A stretch of DNA of 54,302 bases, from NCBI GenBank assembly GCA_002179805.1, contig NAVB01000333.1, positions 1-54,302 on the forward strand. Reading direction: 5' to 3'. A program made the position numbers and the translations under genes. The notes beneath the pieces are model-generated. The model saw only the letters and a list, made by a program, of their open reading frames with translations. It was not told where the DNA came from and searched no databases. This stretch comes from Acanthamoeba lenticulata. Lineage: Eukaryota; Discosea; Longamoebia; Acanthamoebidae. Every line of letters starts with the position of its first letter. Within the stretch, counting starts at the first letter, position 1. Below are positions 33,801-44,627 of this stretch, in pieces.

Positions 33801-34890
33801 GAGGGCGTGCCTTCTCGATGGTGGCCACGGCCAAGAGGGGCGCCCGTGGGAAGGGGAAGCGGCCCTGGTACGAGTGGTAGGCCTCCGTGCGGAAGCCCAG
33901 CGCGGCGGTGAACTGCTCGAGTGCCGCCGTCTTCTCGGTCACGAGGGACACGTAGGGCAGCACCAGCAGACCTGCCCGCAAGTCACAGCACAGCTTCACA
34001 GTAAGCTGGCCAGAGAGTGACGGGTTCTCGAGGCGTGACCGCGAGGGAGAAGAGCAGGCGCACCCGTGCGGCCGGCCACGTGAAGAGCTCGCAGTAGCGC
34101 GATCTCGGCCACGAGCGTCTGCAGCGTGATGATGATGACGATAAGCTCGAGGAGGAAGAAGAAGAAGACAAAGAAGGAGGAGCGTACCTTGCCACCCGAC
34201 GTGGGAAGCGAGAGGAGGAAGTTGTTGCCCTCGAGGAAGGCCTGACTGTTGAGGCACTCGAGCTGCCACGCTGAAGAGGCCAAGCGACAGAGGTCAGCTT
34301 AACAAGCAGGAGGTCAAGAGGGCGTCAGACGCACGATAAAACTGGGTGATGCCGCGCTGGCCCAGTATGTCCGCCACTGCTGGCGGCAGCCCCCACAGGC
34401 CGACCTCGTCGCCCTCTTCGTCCTCGTCGTCGTTGGCTGCGTCCGTGAGGTCCTGACCATCAGCAGCATCGCCAGCGAGCCGCGAGTGACCGTCATCTAC
34501 GTGTTCATCTTCAGTCGTGGCTTCAGTTGCGAGCCAGGTCGATTCCGAGATGTCAGCTCCCATCACCAACCCGCCTTGAGCCGTCAAGTCCTCTTCGCCG
34601 ACCACGATAGGGAGCGAGGGTATAATCTCTTCTTCTTGCACGTGGGCCGTCTCGGCAGCCGCAATCTCCCGCATAATGAGGGCCCAATCTTCTTGGCCGC
34701 CATCGTCCCAAGATTCCCCGTCCTCATCGCTCTGCTGGGGTAGCGCGGCATTGTGCAAGGGGGTTGATGTTGGCTGGGGTTGGCGTAGAGGCAAAGGTGG
34801 CAGAACGCTCACGAACGGCCGTTTGGGCAAATTGTTATGCTCAAGCACATCAGCAGACGGAAAGGGTCGCTTCACCCCAGCCCCCCACAT
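30872..34890 (-). CDS. HELQ: HELQ/Hel308-type DNA helicase
   Basis: Starts at an ATG at 34890 with an acidic, disordered N-terminus (about 190 residues). Superfamily 2 motifs follow: '[20 protein letters not shown]' with Walker A PTSGGKT rebuilt across the intron near 34.1-34.2 kb; DELHMIGD rebuilt across the intron near 33.65-33.58 kb (GACGAGCTTC|ACATG); '[12 protein letters not shown]' (motif III); '[14 protein letters not shown]', '[16 protein letters not shown]' and 'QMVGRAGR' (motifs V-VI). The order [15 protein letters not shown] is diagnostic of HELQ rather than POLQ, and there is no polymerase domain. The C-terminal helix-hairpin part ends '[12 protein letters not shown]'. HELQ unwinds forked DNA and promotes crosslink and replication-fork repair in the nucleus. 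About 10 introns. Confidence 0.93.
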
Positions 34891-35277
34891 GCGCCAATCT
34901 TTGCAAAGTATGCAGCTAGCAGCTATTTAGGCCCTATCATTCGAAGGCAGCGATTGATCCAGGACCCAAATTATTCTTGGAACTAACAAGTTCAAAAAGA
35001 GAAAAAAGATTTTCTCATTTCCACTTTTTTTGTATTGGAGGAAGGGGAACTGGCATCACAACCAATGGGTCCATTTGCTGGTCTGCCGCAGCGAATGACC
35101 CAGAGGGAATGCAATGGCTGTCCATGGGACATGTGGACCATTTGTAATGCAGCCAGCAGGATGTCCTTCAATGGGCTCTCAGCCAATGGCTGTGAGACCT
35201 CCTTACAATAAAAACGATGAAATATGTGCCCTCGTCCTAATCTTGCACACGGGGTTTGACCACTAACATCATCAAAA
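34891..35277. promoter_or_regulatory. Intergenic region upstream of the HELQ-like gene
   Basis: No gene called. It contains an unusual density of ATTGG/CCAAT and CCATGG-like words between about 35024 and 35200, and a stop-free plus-strand stretch of about 50 codons with several Cys. It probably carries the HELQ promoter and the 3' end of nothing, since the oxygenase gene stops at 35278. Confidence 0.35.
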
Positions 35278-36385
35278 TTACGAGAGCCAGATGATGATGT
35301 TGTAGCGTTGGCCTTGAGAAGTCATGGGCAAGACCTCATGCTCGTTGTTGCCCATGTGTACAGCACCCAGGCCTGGCGCCTGTGCATATTCAAAGTAGTG
35401 CCTGTTTCCTCCTTGACTGCCATAGAAGCGGAGCTCACACCCTTCACAAGCGTGTGATATTGAGGAGCCTGAGAGCGTTTGTATGCAACTGAGCACAAAC
35501 GAACCGTCAAAATTGATGCCCAGGCACATGTTGACAGTCACCACGCTGTCGTCCACATGCCTGCTGGTGGGCGCACCCTGATCATCCACATACCTGAGCA
35601 AGAAACAATTCAAGCTTCAGCTCCTTTACTACATTCACTACTCAAGAGCTGGCTTCATACCGCCACAACTGGAAGTCGTCGTTCTCCCACCACACGTTCC
35701 TGATCTACAAGTGGATGGTCAAATGGTTGCACTAATTCAAGCAAGGCAGGACAAGGGGAGGCGACTTGACCACAAACGAGTGGTGACGAGTCAGAGAAGC
35801 GTCGAGTCGCGGGTAGAGCCACTTGCTCAGTGGTCGTAGCACCTGCTCGGCCAGGTTCTGCACCCACAGCTCCAGGCCGATCTCCTCGAGCACGATTTCG
35901 CTCGTCTTTGGGGCAGGCGACTGCAAGTAGTGCTCGATCTCCTCTACAAGCTCGCTTCATGGCAACAGCAACAACAAGGACATCAGCACCCCTCTTCCCT
36001 TTGCCACCCGCCCAGTTGCAGTACCGCTCCAGGTCGGCGCTGAAGAGGCGCAGACAACTGAGGTCTCGCCACTGATGCTGGAGGTCTACCGCGTTCGCCC
36101 AGTCGCGCTTGTCGTCCTCTTCAGAGCCCTTCCCCTCGAGCAGCAAACGCCGCAACGGGGCCGCCAGGTGTTCCTGCGCTGCTGCGTGAGAGAAAGGAAA
36201 GAAGAAGAGGGAGGGGGGGGGATTGGCGTCAAGGGCTCGGAGCCGACGCGTACGGGGCGAAGACGGGCCAAGGAAGAGTGCAGCAGGCGGTGGCCCGAGG
36301 CGGCCACGGCTGCTTGCCGCTTCTGCCGGTGGGTGTTGCCAACAACAACAACGTCTCCTCCACCGGTCGCCACTGCAGCTTTCAT
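35278..36385 (-). CDS. 2-oxoglutarate/Fe(II)-dependent oxygenase
   Basis: Four exons from an ATG at 36385 (MKAAVATGGGDVVVVG) to a stop at 35278. The last exon holds the catalytic jelly-roll: 'SRHVDDSVVTVNMCLG' supplies the His-x-Asp metal ligands, and 'LGAVHMGNNEHEVLPMTSQG' supplies the distal His, followed by an Arg (QRYN) that binds 2-oxoglutarate. 'CELRFYG' corresponds to the strand that often reads GGELYF in this class. Such enzymes hydroxylate a protein or small molecule using O2; the substrate cannot be read from the sequence. The N-terminal exons (EHLAAPLRRLLLEGKGSEED; EIVLEEIGLELWVQNLAEQV) look helical and may bind substrate. Confidence 0.85.
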
Positions 36386-36491
36386 GCTTTATTTATTTTG
36401 TAATTTTGCGCAATGTTTTGTTTTTATTTGAAGTAAAAAGCAATAAATACAAGTTAAAAGTGCGCAAAAAAAAAGAAAAGAAAAATGAAGA

Positions 36492-38346
36492 TCAAGAGCG
36501 GCGAGGTGAAGATCGCCCAGGCGGCTGGATACTTTCGAGGCGGGCCTTGGGCATGTGGTTCCACAGCGCGGCGCTGAACTGCACCACGGCCCGGTCCATC
36601 CAGGCCTCCTCCCAAAAGTCCCAGCCCTCGAGCCAGGCCAGGTGGCCGCCGCGCTCGGTGAGCCCGAAGACGAGGTTGTCGTTGTCCTCCGCCACGTGCA
36701 CGGGGACCGACCTGCGCGGGGCAACGACGATACCTGTCGTGAGTCGACAACAATGGGCGAGGACGGCTTGGGTAAGGACGTGGACGTACGCCGAGGGGCA
36801 GATCGGGTCGTCGTGGGCGTTGAGCGCGAGCGTCGGCACCCCGATGTTGTGGGCCAGGTTGGCGCTCGACACCTTTTGCACGTATTCGTCCCTGTTGTCC
36901 ACCACCACCACCGCCACCACGGCTGCTGTGAGTCGAGAGGCGCCTTGACAGGGCCGGGGCAGTGGCGGCCGTCCGACGACGCACCGGTCGGAGAAGCCGT
37001 GGGGAAGGACGGCGAGGTAGAGGTCGAGGTCCAGCAGCGACGGGAGCGACAAGATCTCTGAAAGTATGGTAAAATTAAAATTAAAAATAAATTGGAAATA
37101 AATCTTATGATAAGATTTTGATAAAAATCGGTTACCGTCGAGCTGCTTGGTGCTCAGACACTCTATTCGGCGCAGCTGCTCCCAGTGCCTGTCGTGGTGG
37201 CCACCGGCAACGCAGCCGCCAGACGTCGTATTGGTGGTCAGCCTGCGCCCGCTGGGAAAACCAGAGAAGAAAGAAAACGAAAGGAACCGTACCGGCGAAC
37301 GTAGCCGTTCATTTCGTACTGCAGTAGGCGGCTGTATAGGCGGCTGCTGCCCTGCGAGAGCTGCATGCCCACTGGTGCAGCCATTCGAGTTATTATTGTT
37401 AAAAAGAAAATAAAGAAAATAAATTTCAATTGAAAATAATTAGGGGCAGTACCCGAGTTGAAGTCCCACGGATTGGAGAGGAGGACGGCACCGTCGACCT
37501 TGGCCCGCGAGCCCTCCTCGCCGAGGTACTTGGCCAGGATGTTGGCGCCCATGGAGAAGCCCACGGCGATCACCTGCGACGTGCTGCTGTGCCGCTTGTA
37601 GATGGCCTCCATCACCTCTCGGGTGTCGTCCGTCAGGCCCGCGTGGAACGTCTTGGGGACCTGTTGTTTGTGCGCCAAAAAAGGCGAATAAAAAAAACAA
37701 ATTTCAAAATAAATGAAAGCTGGTCGTAAAATAAAAATAAATAAAAGAAGGGAGCACGAACGCGGAGAGGCGAGACGCCGCAGCCGCGCTGGTGGAGCAC
37801 GACGCAGCGCCAGTTCTGGGAGACGCCCGTGCGGAGGAACTGCCGGATGTAGCGCGAGCGGGACGAGCCCTGCGTGCCGTGCAGGATGACGCACGTCACA
37901 ACCGGGTCCTTGGCCGCCACCGTCCAATCTGGCATTCGATCACGCCATGAACAATAAGTTTAATAACAATAAAAAGCTGAAGAACGAACCAAGGTGGAGC
38001 TCGCCGCCATCAGCAAGCGGGAAGAGCTCAGTCTTCAGCTCGATGTCAGCTCGTCGCCTACCCAGCACACCTGCCATGCCCCGAAAAAGGTACAAAAAAA
38101 TGAATAAAACTCAAATATTACAGTTGTTTGGTTGGCCGGGGTACCGAGGAGGGTCTGCATGTGCGTGTTGTCGAGGCCGAAGGTGGGCCAAAACTTCTCG
38201 CTCAAGATGGGCAGGTCGCGCGCGAGCTGAGCCGCGAGGCTGCCCTCGCGTTTGCAGTAGTAGACCTGCGGCTCCTTGCCCACGAAGAACATGTAGTAGA
38301 GCGCATAGAGGCCCACCACGAGAGCCAACGCGACTTCGAGCGTCAT
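36492..38346 (-). CDS. Alpha/beta hydrolase, ABHD1/ABHD3-like, membrane anchored
   Basis: Start at an ATG at 38346 gives a single N-terminal membrane span (LEVALALVVGLYALYYMFFV). Next come 'TFGLDNTHMQTLLG', typical of the YheT/ABHD1-3 family, 'ILHGTQGSSRSRYIRQFL' (oxyanion region), 'VVLHQRGCGVSPLR', 'ALNAHDDPICP' (catalytic Asp) and 'TERGGHLAWLEGWDF' (catalytic His). The nucleophile elbow is GFSMGAN (about 37545-37560). The triad is therefore complete. ABHD3-type enzymes cleave medium-chain and oxidised phospholipids, so a lipase or phospholipase role is likely. About seven introns. The stop is at 36492. Confidence 0.9.
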
Positions 38347-38813
38347 CTCACGCCTTCCTTAGAGAACTATAAGTGAGACAAGACTCGAAAATCTGATTAG
38401 GATGCGGCATAAAATGGTACCAGAACTGAGCCTTCCTTTACGGCAAAGGAAGCCACTGCACGTTCGTCTTCGCGTGGATCAGAAGGGTGAAGGCTCTTCA
38501 ACAGCGACCGAAGCACCGACAATGTACCACACGTGCAAAAAGAGCAGTGGCCCGGAGATGAAGGGTGGAATGTAAAACGGTTGACGCCAAAAGAGAGGGC
38601 GTGAAAGCATGCAAAGAATTCGGGAAATGTGAAACGGTATTGCAGCCAGCCAGGCGACCAGAGCAGGACAGGGGCAGACCAAGACGCCATCGATCTAAAC
38701 TTTAACGACACGATGGTAAGTGTTCGCCCAAAATTTATGTTGGGGCTTCAAACTCTGCTGACTCAGACTCATCGATGTTTGGGCAGTTCGTATCGAGCAG
38801 ACAACGCGCGACC
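38347..38813. promoter_or_regulatory. Divergent intergenic region between ABHD-like and MICU1-like genes
   Basis: No domain-bearing coding sequence. The minus-strand open frame 38397-38711 begins with GTG and has no recognisable features. Both neighbouring genes start here and point away from each other, so the 466 bases must hold both promoters; no clear TATA box is seen. Confidence 0.4.
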
Positions 38814-40705
38814 ATGGCGGCCTCGGCCACTTGCGGTCGCTTGGCGACGCGCAGCCTCTCCACCAGCAGCCGTCCCCTCTTCGCCTCCTCAAATCGCTCG
38901 TTAGTCTCCTCATTCTTTGCTTTATCTGCTTGCTACTTGTTGTTTCTTGGCCATTCTCAAACCATTTGTGTTCAATTGACGTTAATTCTTTGGGCTACTC
39001 AAGGCTGGTGCTGGCCACCGCGGGCGTGGCTACTGGCTTGTGGGCCTCCTACATGCTATCGTCGCCGGTCCGTGCGGCCGACACCACACAGGGCTCCAAG
39101 ATCGACCAGGACGCCGGCTGGAAGGAGAAGTGGCGCGCCCGCTACAACGACAAGATCCGCAACTGGTCTACCCCTGAGAAGATCTTCAACGTCTTCGCCA
39201 CTGTACACAAGGTTCTCTTCTTCTTCTTCACTAGTTTCCTTGCCCAGACGGCTCACTCCAACTTGTACAACGTGCAGGATGGGGAGAACTTCATGACTGT
39301 GGAGGACTTTTGTGACGCCATCCTGCCGGCCGACCACCGGCCGCCGAGCGAGAAGGGCAAGATCCAGCAGGTGCCCGACTTTATCCGTTTTGCTGGTGCG
39401 CAATCCTTCTCTCGCGTACTGCGTGGGTCGTGGACTCTGACCGAGGTACGACCAGATCTGGACGGGGACAACCTGATCTCGTTCGGGGAGTACAGCTTCT
39501 TCACGACTCTCCTCAGCCTGCCGGAGGAGCACTTCAAGGTGGCCTTCCAGATGTTCGACATTGACGGTTCGCTCCTCTGGGTTCGCTGCTGTTGTGGTTC
39601 ATGTTCTGTTGTAGCTCACCACCGCTGATAACGACAGGCAACGGCTTCATCTCGAAGAACGAGTTCAGGAGGGTCCTCCGCGTGCTGCGCAAGGAGGTTC
39701 GCCGCCGCTGCCGCCATGCAGGCTCTCGTCTGCGCGCTCAAGCCCAGGTCTAACGTCGTATGTGTCCGCTTGCTCTCGGTGCAGTTGCCGCAGGGCGCAC
39801 AGCAGACGACCCACAAGAAGGGCGTGGAGAACTCGGGGATCTGGACCCACTTCTTCGGAACCGACGGGAGCAAGGAGCTCAGCTACGCCGAGTTTGAGAA
39901 CTTCATGCGGAGCCTCCAGCAGGGCCTCCTCCAGCTCGAGTTCGAGCGCTACGACACCAACGGGAAGGGTAATCTCTTTCTCTTCTCCTTACCGTTCATT
40001 TATTTATTTACGACATACGGGGATTGACGACTTGTCCAGGTAAGATCACGGCCCGCGCGTTCGGCATGGCGCTGATCGGCTATGTTGATCCCATGGTGCT
40101 GCCCTCCTTCCTCTCCAGGGTCGAGACCCTCGACAATGAAAAGGTTGCTCTTCTTCCTCTCCCGTTTTGTGTTGATAAAGATGATCTTGATTGTTAATGA
40201 GCAATATTCTTGCATTCCACCAGACCGAGATGACGTTGGCCGAGTTTGTCGACTTCCAGCGGGCGCTGAAGAAGCTGCCTGAGATCGGTCTCGCCGTCAA
40301 GCTCTACGGCCAGGGCGGAGAGATCGCGAAGAAGGACTTTGCGCGGGCCGTGAAGGCCGTCTCCGGCGTCGAGCTCCTGCCCGTGCAGGTCGACGTCATC
40401 TACCACGTCCTCGACAAGTGCGTCACCTTCCCGCTCTCGCCCCTTTCCATCTCTGCTTCGTGGCTGAGCGACGGCACGCAGGGATGGTAACGGCAAGCTG
40501 GATCACAACGAGCTCGTCGAGGTCATGTCGAAGAGGTACTTTCTACTTGTCTCCTGGAACCTGTTGCTGGAGAGGCTCACCGGCGGTCGGATCACTGGTG
40601 CACTGTGGCTGCAGGCTGGAGCGAGGTTTGACTCACCACAGGGACGTTGGCGTTGCGCGGTTCTTCAACTGCCTGGTCTCATGCTGCTCGCGCAAGGCCA
40701 TCTGA
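38814..40705 (+). CDS. MICU1: MICU1-like mitochondrial calcium-uptake EF-hand protein
   Basis: The ATG at 38814 lies in a CCATGG context and begins a mitochondrial presequence (MAASATCGRLATRSLSTSSR); an in-frame ATG at 38775 is possible but weaker. A hydrophobic segment (LATAGVATGLWASYML) follows. Family blocks come in order: 'IRNWSTPEKIFNVFATV', 'GENFMTVEDFCDAILP', 'LISFGEYSFFTTLLSLPEEH', the first canonical EF loop 'DIDGNGFISKNE', 'GIWTHFFGTDGSKELSYAEF', 'LEFERYDTNGK', the second EF loop 'DKDGNGKLDHNE' and the C-helix 'KRLERGLTHHRDVG'. MICU1 gates the mitochondrial calcium uniporter from the intermembrane space. Both EF loops keep all calcium ligands. About nine introns; stop TGA at 40703. 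Confidence 0.95.
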
Positions 40706-40761
40706 GGCAGCCTCAGCGTAAATTTATTTCTTGTCGTGGAACAATAATTACAAAAAAGATA

Positions 40762-40833
40762 CAGGCCTGCTGGGGGTCGAACCCAGAATCTCCTGATTCG
40801 TAGTCAGACGCCTTTCCATTGGGCCACAGGCCT
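40762..40833 (-). tRNA. tRNA-Arg (anticodon ACG), second copy
   Basis: The minus strand is identical over all 72 bases to the gene at 30495-30566, and even the 5' AAGCC and 3' TATCTTTTT flanks match. It lies 56 bases downstream of the MICU1-like stop codon, on the opposite strand. Confidence 0.95.
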
Positions 40834-41067
40834 GGCTTGAAAATGACAGTCTTCTCAACTGATTTTGGTACACAAGCAACTTTTCTCATTGGTTGCAATA
40901 AAAAGGACGAAAGTAAAAAGGAGAGAAAAAAAAGAAAGCAAAGAGAAGCTTACCGAAAGGGCACAGGCGGCTTTTGGGAGATCTATATTCTATTTGAAGC
41001 CGAGGGCGAAAAGAAAGGGGCTGTTGTCTGGTGGGGAGTCAACCGCCAGAACTGGCGCACGTTTGCG

Positions 41068-42854
41068 ATGAAGCCCTCCTTCATCCTTCTCGCAGCCTTC
41101 CTGCTGCTATCTCACCTCGCCGTGCTCGCATGGGGTAGGTCCCAACTTTTTCAAATTGGCTTAAATTGCGCAGCGGGGGCGGGCATTTTCAAAGATTAGA
41201 AACAAAATTCAAGTCTAATCTTCCTACTCCTTCAGGCCAGTCCTGTACCACCTGCGTGTTCCAGGCTGGAGCGAGTCTGGGCGCCCTCCGCTTCCGCGAT
41301 GGGGAAGATAGATCGTCGCTGATCCTGAGCACGGCCACTTCACAGGCCATCCAGTTCTCCAAGACTCCGCTCTCCTTCACCATCGAAGCTTGGGTCTATC
41401 TTTCACGGCCTGATCTTCAAAAGCCACAGCCGATCTTCGCGCGCTACCCCCGCACACAGCCGCTTCAGGGCAACTCGCGAACCGAGTTCCTGCTCCAGGT
41501 GCAGGCCAACGGCAACCTCAACCTCATCTTTGGTGGAGGTTCAGCCAACCCTGAACGGCTGGCCCTCAACCTCGACTGCGGGTTCAACGCCATCCCACCG
41601 CGCCAATGGACCCACGTCGCGCTGAGCGTCGCCACCTCGCCCGGCCTGGTCAACCCGAGCGCGGCAAAGATCTACCTCAACGGCCTCCCCCAGTGCGAGT
41701 GGCCTGGCTTTGACTCGGCCAACACGACCTTTTCGGGCACACGCCAGATCCTACACAGCGAGCCCTTCGTCTTCTCCAAGTACGAGCTGTCCCCGCTCTG
41801 CGACGAGGCCGTCCACACCTGGGGCGGCGACATGGACGAGGTGCGCGTGTGGGCTGGCGTGCGAGCGCCCGAGGACATCCTAGCCTCGTACAACACGGTC
41901 GACTTCTCCGTCCTCTCCAACTCGACCAACCTGGTGGGCCTCTTCCACCTCGACCGCACGCAGGCCGACCTCGAGTCGGGCAAGATTGCCATCGACTCGT
42001 CGCCCTTGGCCGCCCACGCTCAGTTTGACGGCGTCGGCTCTGCCTTCCCCACTTGGATCCCTTCGGGGGCGCCGCTCACCATCCGGGCCGACGCCACCAA
42101 CTTCCTGCTGGCGCCGCTCACCCTCTACATCTTCCCTGCCGACCGCTCCGACACCTTTGGTGCGCAGGTCGACCTCGAGTCACTGGGCCCGCACGAGTCG
42201 CTCTACCTCGACCCGGGCTTCATTACGCAGATCACCTCGAGCAGCACCGTCATCCCCGTGCGCGACAGCAACTACCCCATCGCCTGGTTCTACACCACGT
42301 CGCCCGTGAGCTACACCACGACCGTGCGCTACCGCGCCGTGTCCTACCTCAACGGGCAGGTGGCCCAGTACTCGAACTGGGCCGTCATCACCGTCTTTGT
42401 CCAGGTCACGGGCTGCGATGGCCAGGGCGCCGAGATGGACCAGTGCGGCGTGTGCGGCGGCGACGGCCGGTGCGAGCCATTTGGGTGCGATGGCGAGGGC
42501 GCCCAACTCGACGAGTGCGGTGTGTGCGACGGCAGCGACAACTGCCGCTGCTCGCTGGCCAACTGGCGCGGCTACGCGACGGAGACGCTGGACAAGGGCA
42601 TCATCTACTATGACCTGGAGTATCTCAACAACACGATCCTGGCGACCAACGAGGTGCTGGAGGAAGTTACGCAGCTTCTGCTCGACAAGGACCCGATCAG
42701 CTGTAGCACAGTCGGCGAAGCCCTGGCCAAGGTCAAGCGCCTTCAGGCCAAGACTCTGATCTACAACGACCAGTTCCTCCAGCCCTTCCTCGAGCTGCTG
42801 ACTGAAGCCCCAACGACGTCGGGTGCTGATAAGCGCTACTTGAAGGCAATGTGA
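41068..42854 (+). CDS. Secreted LamG-like protein with two CGVC cysteine motifs
   Basis: Two exons: 41068-41134 and 41236-42854 (donor GTAGGT, acceptor CTTCAG), 561 residues. The first exon is almost exactly a signal peptide (MKPSFILLAAFLLLSHLAVLA). Residues about 64-230 form a concanavalin A-like/LamG sandwich ('SFTIEAWVYLSRPD', 'WTHVALSVATSP', 'KIYLNGLPQCEW', 'GDMDEVRVWAGVRAPEDI'). Residues about 414-459 contain two copies of a short Cys motif (GCDGxGAxxDxCGVCxGxxxC), the kind found in microbial extracellular adhesins. A helical C-terminus with NNT sites follows. Likely a secreted or surface carbohydrate- or matrix-binding protein, a role inferred from the fold. Confidence 0.88.
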
Positions 42855-43244
42855 ATGTGTCATTCGTGTGTAATGTGTTGTTGGCCTTACTGAGAGTACT
42901 TGGCCAAGGAATGAAGTGGTGCTTGTTGTGGGTTCTCGAGCTTTTACGCGATTGCTCACTGCTGTTTCTCCACTGATGCCTGCCGCTGCCGAGACGCACA
43001 CTTCTCCGTGTGTAGCCCTGGCCCCCCGACCACAGCGGGAGACCAAAGGGTCGCCGAAGAGGAGGTAGCGCGGTGGATGCCTCCATCAGTCATGCTCTGG
43101 CGCATCTGCAAGTTGTCGCGCCCTGTCTTCTTCTGGTGCGGCTATCGGCTCGATACTGGGGAGGTAGGGAAGTAGTGGGAGCGGCTCAGTCCTGTGTTTC
43201 AAGAAAGACAGGATTGGTCAGATTTTCCTTCCACGTGATTCGCG
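42855..43244. other. Intergenic region between convergent genes
   Basis: It lies between the 3' ends of the LamG-like (+) and Mpv17-like (-) genes. No gene, repeat or RNA was recognised in it. Confidence 0.5.
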
Positions 43245-44153
43245 CTAAAACGATGGAAAGCAGTACAAGGGATCGATGATGGGAGGCAACGGCAGCACAC
43301 GCCGAAGGTATCCGCGAGATGCGACGAAGGACGTGTACGTGCTCCAGCCAAGGCCTACCGCGTTGATGAAAAGCACTCGGTAGGGCAGCGGCACAAAGAA
43401 GAAGTTGACCATTTGTGCCGGCGGCCACACGATAGCTCCGGCGATGATGATCCGTGCAAAGTCCTTCTTCATAGTCCGCCATATGGTATCCATAGTCTCT
43501 CCTTTATCCTCGATATCACCGCCACACCATGATGTCCTTCATAAGAGTGTACAGCCACCGCGATCACGAACAAGCAGAAGAGAACGTGCCCGCGATTAGG
43601 CCGCGTGAGAGGAAGAGACCGCCGGCGAAGACGGGAGCGACGACAGCTTGGTCGAGCAACACACGCAGCGCCACCCGTCGCAGTTTGGCGACTACAGAAA
43701 CGGCGCCTCCGAAGGGGACAATACGCTCCAGTGCCTGCCCCAAGCCCAGACCCACCCACCACCACCAGCCACCCCACCAGTCAGCAACTTCAGTCTGGTT
43801 CACCTTCGAGGGATCCCTCCGTGTACTTGATACCAGACGTGGCAGAAGGGGGCCACGAAGAAGATGCCATAGACACCCATCCACATGGATTGTGGCGCGT
43901 TCCACCAGGGAAGGTTCCCCTTGCCTGGGCTGCGCTCACTGACCGTTGGTGTGGGCCGCTCCTTCACGAGCGGACTGCGGAACCACTGGGAGAGAGAGTC
44001 GGCCATCGACAGCATAATGCCAGAGGTGAAGGACTTGACAACCAGGGGGTGCTCAGCGAGTCGCCTGTGGTACCACCGGAAGGGAGCCATAGTGGTCCGA
44101 CCGACTTGGCCCAACCATGCCTGAAGGTACCCTGCCCCTCGAGGGGCCAACAT
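43245..44153 (-). CDS. Mpv17/PMP22-family membrane protein
   Basis: Starts at the ATG near 44153 (MLAPRGAGYL); a longer GTG-started frame is closed by an upstream stop. The family order is clear: 'FRWYHRRLAEHPLVVKSFTS', 'GIMLSMADSLSQW', 'SMWMGVYGIFFVAPFCHVWY', 'LERIVP' and 'LLDQAVVAPVFAGGLFLSRG'. The signature 'IIIAGAIVWPPAQMVNFFFV' with 'PLPYRVLFINAVGLGWSTY' follows in the last exon. Four membrane spans are expected. Members sit in the inner mitochondrial membrane (Mpv17, Sym1) or peroxisomes (PXMP2) and form channels; which applies here is not visible. Introns near 43.8 and 43.5 kb. Confidence 0.88.
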
Positions 44154-44627
44154 TGCAGCCTTAAGGGCGGCCACCGAGTAGGTCTATGTGCGCGGGTCAC
44201 TGTAAAGAGTGTGGAGGAGAGGGAAGCAGAAAATGCCAATGAGGACAGGTGAAACGAATAAACCTACGGGGCGGTCTTGAAAAAGGCAATCTTAGGGCCG
44301 AATTTTGAAGGAGAAAGCGGGTACCTGATGACTGAGAACCAGTTGATTTCCAACCGTCAGAAGAACCTGATGGCCTCAAAGCCATAAAAAGGAAAAAAAA
44401 AAGGGAAGTCCTTAAGTGGTAAAGGCAGTTTACTATTGGTACCATTTCCTCAACATTGAAGGGTTGTACAGTTCGCGCTGTGTTGAATGCTGTCTTTGAT
44501 TTGTTGAAAATACTGTGGAAGTTCAAACCAGTGCTTGTTGCCAGCTGAACGCACTTGGCTGCTTCCCTAGGGAGCAGAGGTTGCGGCTGGAAGGTCGCTA
44601 GGGGGTCACGGGAGAGGGCATTGGCAG
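44154..44627. promoter_or_regulatory. Divergent intergenic region between Mpv17-like and GT61-like genes
   Basis: No coding sequence called. A minus-strand acceptor-like site (CTTTACAG near 44200) and a donor-like GTACC near 44440 suggest a non-coding first exon and intron for the Mpv17-like gene. Confidence 0.35.

Noticed and set aside
38397..38711. Minus-strand open frame of 104 codons between the ABHD-like and MICU1-like genes
   Set aside because: It begins with GTG, has no domain and sits in a divergent promoter gap.
44154..44174. Upstream GTG start for the Mpv17-like gene
   Set aside because: A stop lies just upstream in that frame and an in-frame ATG at 44153 gives a normal family N-terminus.
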